From JAKSSM01 sp045629065 (GTDB taxonomy: Bacteria > Bacillota > Clostridia > Peptostreptococcales > Anaerovoracaceae): 14,332 nt of DNA. Position 1 is the first letter of the stretch. Every line of letters begins with the position of its first letter. Location: assembly GCA_045629065.1 (NCBI GenBank), contig JAZQQK010000019.1, positions 1 through 14,332 of the forward strand, read 5' to 3'. Made by a program: the position numbers and the translations under genes. Shown here piece by piece: positions 1 to 6,656 of this stretch. The notes beneath the pieces were generated by a model that saw only the letters and a program-made list of their open reading frames with translations, was not told the DNA's origin and did no database searches.

Positions 1-476
1 TAGTAAACGATGTAGTTGTTTGGATCCATAGGAGTTACGTTGCCATTGCCGTCTGTTACATACTTGATTTGCTGACCACCATGACCATCGTCTTCATAGA
101 CATAAATCTTGTTGGCAATCTCTTCGATGTCTGGAACAAGCGTAAATCCGTCAACGTTACCATTTTCGTCATATTCAGCGATATACCAATCTGCTAAGTT
201 ATATGTCGTGATTGGTCTTAGAAGTGCTTCTGTAAGTGGAAATGTTACATCTTTTGTCCATGTTGAATGTTCAACATTTGTGAGTGGATCAAAGTCCAAA
301 GATAGTTCGAAAGGCCACTGTGAACCATCGTATGAAATTCCGAGCTTAATTCCTGTAACTTCAGGTGCTCTGGACATTGTAAACCATGCGAATGTTCCAC
401 CAACTAGTAATACTAGCGCCATCAAGAGGCTGAATCCTGCTGTTATTAACTTTTTAGTAGTACTAAACTTTGTCAT
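1..476 (-). CDS. SipW-class secreted surface protein, 3' end beyond the window
   Basis: The reading frame opens with ATG at 476 and stays open to the left edge, so only about 158 N-terminal residues are visible. Residues 9-30 form a hydrophobic signal segment ending GGTFAWFTMSRAPEVTG, which matches the SipW-dependent signal peptide class (hydrophobic stretch, then T/S-F/Y-A-W/Y-F). The same motif occurs in the two genes upstream. The exported part is polar and rich in D, N, G and T, as in beta-rich surface proteins such as TasA or camelysin. An AGAGG site lies just upstream, and the gap to the preceding stop is only 20 bases, so it is the sixth gene of the operon seen here. Known from the family: such proteins are exported and cut by a dedicated signal peptidase. 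Inferred: a fibre or matrix subunit. No specific family is assigned. Confidence 0.8.
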   Translation of the reverse strand, partial: MTKFSTTKKLITAGFSLLMALVLLVGGTFAWFTMSRAPEVTGIKLGISYDGSQWPFELSLDFDPLTNVEHSTWTKDVTFPLTEALLRPITTYNLADWYIAEYDENGNVDGFTLVPDIEEIANKIYVYEDDGHGGQQIKYVTDGNGNVTPMDPNNYIVY

Positions 477-496
477 TCAAGCCTCTAAACTATCGT

Positions 497-1516
497 TTAA
501 TTTCCACGTGAAATTCCTGTTTGTGTATTAACGCCATCAGCGCCAAACTGGATATGTGATGCCAATGTTACTGCATCTTCAAACGTCTCTGCTATGCAGT
601 CGATATCCTGTCCTTCTATCCAAAGGTATAAGCTGACTTTCATCATCATTGATGTGTCGATTTTGAATAGATGCGTGTCAGTAGTGAACTTACCTGCATG
701 ATAGATAACCATGCTCTCCAATGTTGGAGTGTTTTCGTTCCAAGAAGAAGCTTCCTGAACGATCAGATGTGATTTATCTATCAAATCTCCACCACGAATA
801 CTCTCTGTGCCTAAATATCCTGAGTAACCATTGTAGTGAATGTCTGCATTTGGTTCATACATGATGAATGAACGAGATCCAATCTCATTTCCATTCAAAT
901 CCGTTGGTGTGTAAGCGAATCCGTATCTAACGGTTGTTTCGCTTCTGTGACCACCATTTCTGTGTGCGACCTGTTCTTGGTCCCATACAGGGGAACCTAC
1001 TACGTAAGTTCCAGCGCCCATCTGGCCGTCTGCTCTTTCTATCGCATCTTCTAAGAAGACATTTGCGTTAGCGCCATCGCATTTGAGCCAAAAGTCTAAG
1101 CGCACCATGTATCCGAGGGCTTCCATCGCTTTAGCTTCAGCTGAAGTTTTGGAAGCGCCATCGGGATAATGTACATTGATGTTTGCCTCCTCGACAGGTT
1201 CTGTGCCGGCCGTACGACCGGTAACATCATATAAGACTTTTTCAAAACCGTCTGGAGTGTAAGTAACTGGTTTTAATGGGACCATGCCTTCGAGCAACGC
1301 CGATGCATCGAAGGTGTTTCCCCATGTACCAGGTTGTCCGTTTTCGTCCGGAGCAATCAGAAGTGCAGCATCTGTGATAACAGATACAGACACATCTGAA
1401 ACGAAAGGAACTCTAGAAACGCCAAGCCATGCGTAAGTTGCACTGACTGTTAAGATGGCTGTTAATATAACAACTATCAAAGCATATATAAGTGTTTTAC
1501 GACTGTCTTTAAGCAA
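497..1516 (-). CDS. SipW-class secreted protein, TasA/camelysin-like (339 aa)
   Basis: Residues 8-29 are hydrophobic and end in SATYAWLGVSRVPFVSD, the same signal motif as the neighbours (T-Y-A-W-L here in place of F-A-W-F-T). The mature part contains YDVTGRTA near residue 95, also present as YDDTGRTA in the next gene upstream. Near the C terminus is LYLWIEGQDIDC, a W/Y-L/I-E-G-x-D pattern shared with the 409-residue protein of the operon. No catalytic motif was seen. The start is taken as TTG at 1516: it has AAAGGAGG ten bases upstream, and no ATG or GTG lies between that site and the hydrophobic segment. It follows the previous gene by 58 bases. Likely an exported structural subunit. It could equally be an accessory or capping subunit, and that role is inference from paralogy only. 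Confidence 0.82.
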   Translation of the reverse strand: MLKDSRKTLIYALIVVILTAILTVSATYAWLGVSRVPFVSDVSVSVITDAALLIAPDENGQPGTWGNTFDASALLEGMVPLKPVTYTPDGFEKVLYDVTGRTAGTEPVEEANINVHYPDGASKTSAEAKAMEALGYMVRLDFWLKCDGANANVFLEDAIERADGQMGAGTYVVGSPVWDQEQVAHRNGGHRSETTVRYGFAYTPTDLNGNEIGSRSFIMYEPNADIHYNGYSGYLGTESIRGGDLIDKSHLIVQEASSWNENTPTLESMVIYHAGKFTTDTHLFKIDTSMMMKVSLYLWIEGQDIDCIAETFEDAVTLASHIQFGADGVNTQTGISRGN

Positions 1517-1574
1517 TTTCTATGAGCCTCCTTTCGTTAATAGTTTTTTAGTTTAGCAGATTACTGCGCTAGGA

Positions 1575-2753
1575 TTAGTAGTTGTAGTGGAGTTCGTCAT
1601 CATCGTCCTTATTGGAGTTTTCAACATCTCCAGCACCGATTGATTCTGCTGAGTTAGGATCATATTCTGCAATTTGATCACTTGTGAATGTAATCTTTCC
1701 AAGCTTGATGTAAAGGTCTCTTCCAAGGTCAGATGCATAGAATTCGTCACCTTCAAGGTAAACTGTGATTTCTACTAAGATAGCAGCATTTCTTGGGCAG
1801 TTTGTGATGAGGTTGTTGAATTGATACTGAGCAGTTTGGTTGCCAGATTCAAGAACGCTAGTTGCATAAGCAGCGCCCTTAACGTCGTTGCTTGTATAAG
1901 TTACAGTTGGTTCTACATAGCTGCTGCCAGCAATATCCTTAAAGCTTTGAACTGAAGTAATTGAAGTACCGCTACCTACTTGTTCAGTAAGAGTAGTGCA
2001 TGATGCAACTCTCATTACTACACTGTATTTGTTAGCATTTCTAAACTTAGTTGCTTCAGTAGTAGCTTGTTCTGGCTTAAGAACGAGCTTATAGTCGCCT
2101 TCTTGTGGAGCAGTTACTGTAGTGTAAGCACCACCAGATACTGATGTTTCTGATGCACGAGCAACCATGATATCAGAGATAGTTGCTGAAATTTTTGCAT
2201 AACCATTAGTAGTATTGTAGTCAACTGTAGAGGATCCATTAGTTCCACCAGCATTAGTTCTTAACCATACATAGTAGGAAACAGCAGCCTTCTTGAGGGC
2301 ATTTGTACTAGAAGTTAGATCATTGTCATACTGGTAGTATCCAATACCATCTGTGATAGTTGCAACAGCACCATTTACTGATTCAAGAGGAGCAAATAAG
2401 TCAGTCAAGCTTGCAGTACGTCCAGTGTCGTCGTACTTAACAGTTTTAAGCTTGTTATTGTCTAATTTTGCTGGAAGTGAAAGTACTGCTTCAGTAAAAT
2501 CAGTAACTTGTCCACCAAATTCAGTTTCTTTGAATTCGGAGTCAGCCTTAACTTCTCCAGGAGCCTTTAAGTTAGCCCATGAATCAGTTGAGCTTGCTCT
2601 AGCAATTTCAAGGTTCTTGTTAGCCTCTACGTGAGTAATTACGTTAGTAATTTCTGGAGCTCTTGAAACTGTGAACCATGCGAATGATGCAGATGTCATA
2701 AGGACAAATGCCATTACGAGTGAAAAGAATGATACGAGTAATTTCTTTTTCAT
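1575..2753 (-). CDS. SipW-class secreted protein, probable main surface subunit (392 aa)
   Basis: The chosen ATG at 2753 has AGAAAGGA six bases upstream. An in-frame GTG at 2774 lies inside a hairpin and is less likely. MKKK is followed by a hydrophobic segment (residues 5-24) ending TSASFAWFTVSRAPEITN, the SipW-class motif shared with the two downstream genes. The mature protein is long and rich in T, S, A, N and V, contains YDDTGRTA, and has VEITVYLEGDEFYASD near the C terminus, equivalent to the WIEG/WLEG motif in its relatives. It ends in an acidic run (NKDDDDELHYNY). No enzyme motif or LPXTG sorting signal is seen. A structured 168-base gap precedes it, which may let it be made in larger amounts than its neighbours (inference). 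Low sequence complexity and export fit a fibre or matrix subunit. Confidence 0.82.
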   Translation of the reverse strand: MKKKLLVSFFSLVMAFVLMTSASFAWFTVSRAPEITNVITHVEANKNLEIARASSTDSWANLKAPGEVKADSEFKETEFGGQVTDFTEAVLSLPAKLDNNKLKTVKYDDTGRTASLTDLFAPLESVNGAVATITDGIGYYQYDNDLTSSTNALKKAAVSYYVWLRTNAGGTNGSSTVDYNTTNGYAKISATISDIMVARASETSVSGGAYTTVTAPQEGDYKLVLKPEQATTEATKFRNANKYSVVMRVASCTTLTEQVGSGTSITSVQSFKDIAGSSYVEPTVTYTSNDVKGAAYATSVLESGNQTAQYQFNNLITNCPRNAAILVEITVYLEGDEFYASDLGRDLYIKLGKITFTSDQIAEYDPNSAESIGAGDVENSNKDDDDELHYNY

Positions 2754-2771
2754 TTTTGTTTTCCTTTCTCC

Positions 2772-2791
2772 CACCCACTATGAGGTGGGTG
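2772..2791 (-). promoter_or_regulatory. Hairpin directly upstream of a ribosome binding site
   Basis: CACCCAC and GTGGGTG form a perfect 7-bp stem with a six-base loop. In the mRNA the stem ends a few bases before the AGAAAGGA site of the 392-residue protein gene. It could protect the 5' end of a processed transcript or tune initiation. Function is inferred. Confidence 0.5.
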
Positions 2792-2810
2792 AATGTTATT
2801 AAAGCGTCAA

Positions 2811-2831
2811 GCCGATATTTGTGCAATCGGC
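2811..2831 (-). promoter_or_regulatory. Intercistronic hairpin
   Basis: GCCGAT and ATCGGC pair across a nine-base loop, with outer CAAG/CTTG pairing possible. It is the middle of three hairpins between the 409- and 392-residue protein genes. It has no U-tract, so it is not a terminator. A role in mRNA processing or stability is inferred. Confidence 0.4.
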
Positions 2832-2886
2832 GTCTTGCATCTTTGACACAAGCCTGATGCTTAATTAACAGTTTGTGATAATTTAT

Positions 2887-2910
2887 AAATCGGTGCTTTG
2901 CACCGGATTT
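2887..2910 (-). terminator. Hairpin after the 409-residue protein gene, weak terminator or processing site
   Basis: CGGTGC (2891-2896) and GCACCG (2900-2905) form a tight stem with a three-base loop. It is extended by AAAT/ATTT around a one-base bulge. On the minus strand it is followed by an AU-rich rather than pure U tail, so partial termination or stabilisation of the upstream mRNA is more likely than full termination. Confidence 0.4.
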
Positions 2911-2921
2911 ACCAGTGATAA

Positions 2922-4151
2922 CTACTTTTGAATCTGAGTTTCAGAATCTTGTACATTGGATGATCTTAAGTAATTCTCAAGTCCATCCCATCTTCCTGTA
3001 CCAGCATCTGATGAATCAGCTTCTGGAATTCTTTCAACGTAGTAGGATTTATCAAATTCCTTTCTAAACAAACCTTTGAAGAACTGTTCATTGTCTTCGC
3101 CGATTCTATCGAACTGAACATTGAATCCTACGTGACCACCAAGGATTGAGTTGTTGCAATCTGGGTCATCACCTTCCAGCCAAACCACGACGGTGTATTT
3201 TTTAACCTCGCCAGGTTCGAACTTCTGGACATAACCTTGAAGTGCAGTGTAATCATCGATGAATGGTACTGTCGAAATTCCTACTCTACCATTACGTGTG
3301 TAGTATTGTGAGGATGGGTCGTAAGAGTTCTTTTCGAATGGTGCTCTATCATATCCGAAAAGGTTTTCTTCCTTGCCGTTTTCCTGTGCCTTCGCGTAGA
3401 TGATTTGTCTTTCATCTTCGAAGAACATTACCCACGTTGCAGCAGCGGTGTTCATCGTCTCTGAGAGAATGTTTACTGTGTAAGCATAGTCTGTAGTCTC
3501 TGTTCCGTTGTTCTTTAGGTAGAATGTATACGCCATATAACCAGGACCGTTGTGCGAGCCATCGATCAGAGGAACGTTTTCGTTTATCATCGCGATGGAT
3601 GTCGCATTCGAGTTGGTGATCTCTAAAGCATACAATCTAGTCTTGTCTTCTTTGAAATCAGGTGTTTCTGAAATCAAGAAGCCTTGTTCCAGCATGTCCG
3701 CCGTGACATTGACTGTGAAGTGACCTTTCTCTTCTGTTACGTACGCTGTGTAAAGGATGAGTCCTAAAACTAAGAGTACTGCGAGAAGAGCTTTCCAAAT
3801 TGTGATGCTTGCGAGTATGGTAGCAATCGTAGTTGAAATCTTTGCACGAACCTTTGTGCAAGTTTCCACTACGGTACGCTCTGGGTAAACTAGTCCAACT
3901 TCTTTAGCAAAGAGGTCGAACTCGCCGTATCGCTTGATGCCTTGCTTTTTGAGTTGAGGTCTTAGAGCTTTACGCTCTCTATGAATTCTCTTGATCTCTT
4001 CTCTATCAGCTTTCAGGTTCAAGCCCTTTGGCTCTTCATATAACTTAGCGCCGCTTTCTTCAGCTTCCTTTTCAAGCTTCTTCTGTTCGGCTTTAAGTTC
4101 TTTATAACTGAGCTGAGGCTCTTCTACATTGTTCTTGTCAAACAAGCTCAT
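2922..4151 (-). CDS. Membrane-anchored protein with TasA/camelysin-like outer domain (409 aa)
   Basis: Residues 1-105 are highly charged (K, E, R) with heptad-like stretches, suggesting a cytoplasmic coiled coil. A transmembrane segment follows at about 119-137 (ALLAVLLVLGLILYTAYV). The remaining roughly 270 residues should face outward. They contain AYTFYLKNNGTETTDYAYTV, a pattern typical of SipW-associated proteins, and VVVWLEGDDPDCNN near residue 325, matching the C-terminal motif of the secreted paralogues. Unlike them it lacks the AWF signal motif and has a large cytoplasmic head, so it probably stays in the membrane. Its ATG overlaps the stop of the HD-domain gene by four bases (ATGA), implying translational coupling. 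Inferred role: anchor or assembly platform linking the outer fibre to cytoplasmic signalling. The exact family is unknown. Confidence 0.82.
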   Translation of the reverse strand: MSLFDKNNVEEPQLSYKELKAEQKKLEKEAEESGAKLYEEPKGLNLKADREEIKRIHRERKALRPQLKKQGIKRYGEFDLFAKEVGLVYPERTVVETCTKVRAKISTTIATILASITIWKALLAVLLVLGLILYTAYVTEEKGHFTVNVTADMLEQGFLISETPDFKEDKTRLYALEITNSNATSIAMINENVPLIDGSHNGPGYMAYTFYLKNNGTETTDYAYTVNILSETMNTAAATWVMFFEDERQIIYAKAQENGKEENLFGYDRAPFEKNSYDPSSQYYTRNGRVGISTVPFIDDYTALQGYVQKFEPGEVKKYTVVVWLEGDDPDCNNSILGGHVGFNVQFDRIGEDNEQFFKGLFRKEFDKSYYVERIPEADSSDAGTGRWDGLENYLRSSNVQDSETQIQK

Positions 4152-5338
4152 GCGTTAGCCTCGCTTTCTTGGATTGCAGCTTCAGCTATTTGATTCTCAT
4201 CAAGGAGTTCATCGGAGAGATACTTGATGGTTTTCTCAGCTTCAGCTTTTGTCAAGAAGCTGAATCCTAGTTTTTTACACTCGTCTAAATTCTTTGTGAA
4301 GGTCTTTGAAGGTTTCTTTTCTAAGGCCTCTGGAATTAAGAACGATATCGTGTCGAATGATTTTGCCTCATCTGTGAAAGCTTGTTCAAGCTTGGCTGCC
4401 AATTTGTTCTGTGTGTACCATCCGTCTGGGAGGAGGATTGCCGCTCCTTCAACCGGTACCCTACAGCACTCGAATCTCTTGAGTGCATCCAGCAACTCAT
4501 ATACGAAATATTCGCCGAGCTGTGGTTCAAGCTTTCTCGTAGCAATCATTTTCTTCATGTCATCGTAAGGTGTGTATTCGCCTTTCGAAGCTCTGATTCT
4601 CATCTCTGCTACGAAGATGTCTTTTTTAGATTTTCTATTCTGGGCTTTTTTATATCTAAGCTCCATCGGTCTGGACTCACGTCTCTTTATCCAAGTCTCA
4701 GCAGTTGAGATTGCTAAACTGCCTTCGGAGTTTTCTGAGAAAGCCTTTCGTAAGTTTGCTGCACTTGCTGTGAAACACTTTACGAAGTTCTCATCAAACT
4801 TACCAGTTGAGATCTCAGCTTTGAGCGCCTTGAGTGCATCTCCGATTGGGTCCTCGCTTCTAGTAACCATTGCTTTGTGGTCTATCCAATTCGCAATCGC
4901 TACTGCTCTGCCCATGTAACCAATCTGTCTCACCGACTTTCCTTCAGGCTCTCCTGAACCATCGTAATTTTCGTGATGGTCAAGTGCGCCTTCTTGGAGC
5001 ATTCTTTGGTGATAGCTCTTTAAGTGCTTAAAATCCGGATAGAGCTTTGCGACTAAGTAAGCGCCTTTAGCTCCGTGGTCCTTTCTCTCTGTCAAACTAT
5101 CATCATCGAGAAGTTTTCCTAAGTCGTGATAAAGAGCTGATTGGTAAGCGAACTGTTTGTTCTCCATAACCAGTTCGTTCGAACCTTTTAGTTCGTTATC
5201 ATAGAGTCCCTTAGAAGCTGCTCTATGGAAAGCTGCTTCAGTGTAGAGGGCCACTCTCTTAGCGTGAGCAAGTTCTGCTTCTGGTAAGAGGTTCATCGCA
5301 TCTTCAATTGTTAAGATTTCTTTGCCCTTTAACTGCAT
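4148..5338 (-). CDS. HD-GYP-like metal-dependent phosphohydrolase (396 aa)
   Basis: The N-terminal half carries the HD-superfamily metal ligands in order: H25 (AHAKRV), H71-D72 (YHDLGK), H88, H121-H122-E123 (HHENYDGSG) and D153 (ANWIDHKAM). HHE-x2-DG-x-G is the HD-GYP signature of cyclic-di-GMP phosphodiesterases, but GYP is replaced by GEP (129-131). The C-terminal 200 residues are basic and not recognised. No membrane segment or receiver domain is present, so the protein is probably cytosolic. Its stop overlaps the start of the membrane-anchored protein by four bases, and it follows the two-pass membrane protein by 39 bases. Known for the family: hydrolysis of cyclic dinucleotides or related nucleotides. 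Substrate here is unknown, and control of surface-protein assembly is inference. One ACGATATCGT palindrome lies inside it at 4342. Confidence 0.75.
   Translation of the reverse strand: MQLKGKEILTIEDAMNLLPEAELAHAKRVALYTEAAFHRAASKGLYDNELKGSNELVMENKQFAYQSALYHDLGKLLDDDSLTERKDHGAKGAYLVAKLYPDFKHLKSYHQRMLQEGALDHHENYDGSGEPEGKSVRQIGYMGRAVAIANWIDHKAMVTRSEDPIGDALKALKAEISTGKFDENFVKCFTASAANLRKAFSENSEGSLAISTAETWIKRRESRPMELRYKKAQNRKSKKDIFVAEMRIRASKGEYTPYDDMKKMIATRKLEPQLGEYFVYELLDALKRFECCRVPVEGAAILLPDGWYTQNKLAAKLEQAFTDEAKSFDTISFLIPEALEKKPSKTFTKNLDECKKLGFSFLTKAEAEKTIKYLSDELLDENQIAEAAIQESEANA
4342..4351. repeat. ACGATATCGT palindrome, copy 1 of 7
   Basis: A perfect copy of the window's iterated palindrome core inside the HD-GYP-like gene, with the flanking base matching CACGATATCGTG on one side only. 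Confidence 0.7.
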
Positions 5339-5377
5339 CTTTAAGGGATCCTTTCTTTCGGTTTAGTTTAGTGTTTA

Positions 5378-5890
5378 CTATTTCTTTCTCTTGACGTACT
5401 TGATGATTGAAAGTACGATTTCGGCGATTCCTGCAAGAGCAAGAATTACGTATGAGAAGAAGATGAATGTTGTCATGTTGTAGAGGTGAAGCCAACGGTC
5501 GAAGATCAATCCGCAAAGCATTAAGTATGCATATGGGATTGCAAGTCCAAGGACGATTCTTAATGCGAGGCCCTTGCCAGAAGTTGGTGTGTAAACATTG
5601 CTGAATTGTGCTTCACGCTTTGGGGTTTTTTCTTTAGGCTCTTTTTCCTTAGGAGCTTTCTTCAATCCTTCGAAGTTAACCTTTGGAAGCTTGAATTCTT
5701 TTTTCTCCTTTGGTGGCTTTTCAGCCTTTGGTTGTTTGTCAGCCTTTTTAACTTCCTCTGTGGATTCAACTGCGGCTTTCTCTGCCCCACCGTCTAGGTT
5801 GAAATCTCCCTTGGCATAGTCGCCAATATCGAAGTTGCTGATCTGATCATCAGTTAATTTGAAATCTTTCTTTTCGTTTTCTGAACTCAT
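5378..5890 (-). CDS. Two-pass membrane protein with charged cytoplasmic tail (170 aa)
   Basis: The first 95 or so residues are hydrophilic and very rich in K, E and P, with repeats such as PKEKK, PKEKE and PKEKT. They look disordered and cytoplasmic. Two hydrophobic segments follow at about 107-130 and 139-163, and the protein ends YVKRKK. A GGAGAG site lies five bases before the ATG at 5890. It is the first gene of the operon, directly behind the repeat-rich control region, and 39 bases ahead of the HD-GYP-like gene. I do not recognise a family. The layout suggests an adaptor or scaffold whose charged tail could meet the coiled-coil head of the 409-residue protein, but this is inference. Confidence 0.75.
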   Translation of the reverse strand: MSSENEKKDFKLTDDQISNFDIGDYAKGDFNLDGGAEKAAVESTEEVKKADKQPKAEKPPKEKKEFKLPKVNFEGLKKAPKEKEPKEKTPKREAQFSNVYTPTSGKGLALRIVLGLAIPYAYLMLCGLIFDRWLHLYNMTTFIFFSYVILALAGIAEIVLSIIKYVKRKK

Positions 5891-5910
5891 TTTTTCTCTC
5901 CAAGAATGTT

Positions 5911-5988
5911 ATATCTATATATACGCGTATGCGCGCCCGCGCGCGTTGAAAAAATATTTATATCTATAGTTGTAAATATAGATATAAA
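5911..5988 (-). promoter_or_regulatory. Control region of the surface-protein operon
   Basis: TTTATATCTATA (5957-5968) and TATAGATATAAA (5977-5988) form a perfect inverted repeat with 12-bp arms and an eight-base spacer. A third half-site, ATATCTATA, recurs at 5911-5919. Between them lies an almost unbroken alternating pyrimidine-purine tract (5916-5936 and 5938-5946) including GCGCGCCCGCGCGCG, capable of forming Z-DNA or a GC-rich mRNA hairpin. No convincing -35/-10 pair could be fixed; TATAAA at 5962-5957 is a possible -10. The layout fits an operator with cooperative sites. Confidence 0.5.
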
Positions 5989-6059
5989 ATGTTACCATAA
6001 TTCTACTACTTATTAGGGGGGGAGTCAATACTTACAGGAGAATTTCTTAGGGTTTTATG

Positions 6060-6098
6060 CGCTTTTTTTATGAGTTTCTACGTGAAAAAGCGTTTTTT
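6060..6098 (+). terminator. Terminator-like hairpin with T-run, no obvious client gene
   Basis: CGCTTTTT (6060-6067) and AAAAAGCG (6085-6092) pair across a 17-base loop and are followed by TTTTTT. No plus-strand gene lies upstream within the gap 5891-6109. It may insulate the toxin-antitoxin operon, or be a chance structure in AT-rich DNA. The rest of this gap holds an AGGGGGGGAG run (6015-6024) and nothing else recognisable. Confidence 0.3.
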
Positions 6099-6109
6099 CA
6101 ATCTTTTTC

Positions 6110-6138
6110 TTGACTATCACGATATCGTGATATATAAT
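6110..6138 (+). promoter_or_regulatory. Promoter of the toxin-antitoxin-like operon with palindromic operator
   Basis: TTGACT (6110-6115) and TATAAT (6133-6138) are separated by 17 bases, a near-consensus sigma-A promoter. The spacer plus one base of the -35 is a perfect 18-bp palindrome, TATCACGATATCGTGATA (6115-6132). A protein bound there would block RNA polymerase directly, the usual arrangement for autoregulated toxin-antitoxin operons. The presumed binder is the HTH protein encoded next. Confidence 0.82.
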
Positions 6139-6167
6139 TAAGCCAACAATTTTCAGAGGTGAACGCT

Positions 6168-6656
6168 ATGGATCACAAAATTAAATCCATCTTAGCCCTT
6201 CCAGAATACAAGCTAAATGTATCTTTTAGGTGTGGCGAATCGAGGCAATATGACTTCAACGATCTTATTGAATCATTGCCTATATACAAGCACTTCTTTG
6301 TCGAAGAAGGTATATTTGATTCTGCTTATGTTAGTGGCGATGGCTTCCAAGTTGAGTGGAACGAATATGTCAATATTGGCTGTGAAGAGTTATGGATGAA
6401 CGGCAAAAAAATTAAGACTGCTTTCGACTCTCTTCTCTCCTGTGCAGATGCAGCAGAGATATGGGGTATGGATGAAAGTACTCTCAGAAAGGCTATCCTC
6501 TCCGGCCGATTTAAAGACGGTATGGATGTGCTAAAATTTGGTAAGCAATGGGTCATAACTAAGAAGGCTATGGTCAGGGAATATGGTGACCCTGAGTCTA
6601 ACTTTGATGACTTATTCGGGGGGGGTGGAATAGAACATGAAAATTCTTTATTCTAA
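6168..6656 (+). CDS. DUF2442-HTH fusion, probable antitoxin and autorepressor (162 aa)
   Basis: Residues 1-80 resemble DUF2442: LPEYKLNVSFRCGE, an aspartate-rich YDFNDLIE, and VEWNEYVNIGCEELWMNGK. Residues 91-140 form a helix-turn-helix of the YoaS/excisionase-like kind (DAAEIWGMDESTLRKAI, then GKQWVITKKAMVREYG). The ATG at 6168 is preferred over GTG at 6159 because AGAGGT sits seven bases before it. The tail contains a run of eight G (6618-6625) that encodes glycines and also serves as the ribosome binding site of the next gene, which overlaps by 20 bases. Known: both domains are found next to RelE/ParE-like toxins. Inferred: it neutralises the downstream protein and represses through the palindrome in its promoter. 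Confidence 0.72.
   Translation: MDHKIKSILALPEYKLNVSFRCGESRQYDFNDLIESLPIYKHFFVEEGIFDSAYVSGDGFQVEWNEYVNIGCEELWMNGKKIKTAFDSLLSCADAAEIWGMDESTLRKAILSGRFKDGMDVLKFGKQWVITKKAMVREYGDPESNFDDLFGGGGIEHENSLF

Noticed and set aside
109..531. Plus-strand open frame of 140 codons
   Set aside because: It is antisense to two signal-sequence genes that have proper ribosome binding sites and shared motifs; it has no site of its own.
2353..2634. Plus-strand open frame opposite the 392-residue protein gene
   Set aside because: Low-complexity antisense frame arising from the Ser/Thr-rich codons of the real gene.
2753..2774. GTG at 2774 as start of the 392-residue protein
   Set aside because: It lies in a hairpin and would put seven polar residues before the signal sequence; ATG at 2753 has a well-spaced ribosome binding site.
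4224..4919. Several overlapping plus-strand frames opposite the HD-GYP-like gene
   Set aside because: No start signals; the minus strand has continuous metal-ligand motifs.
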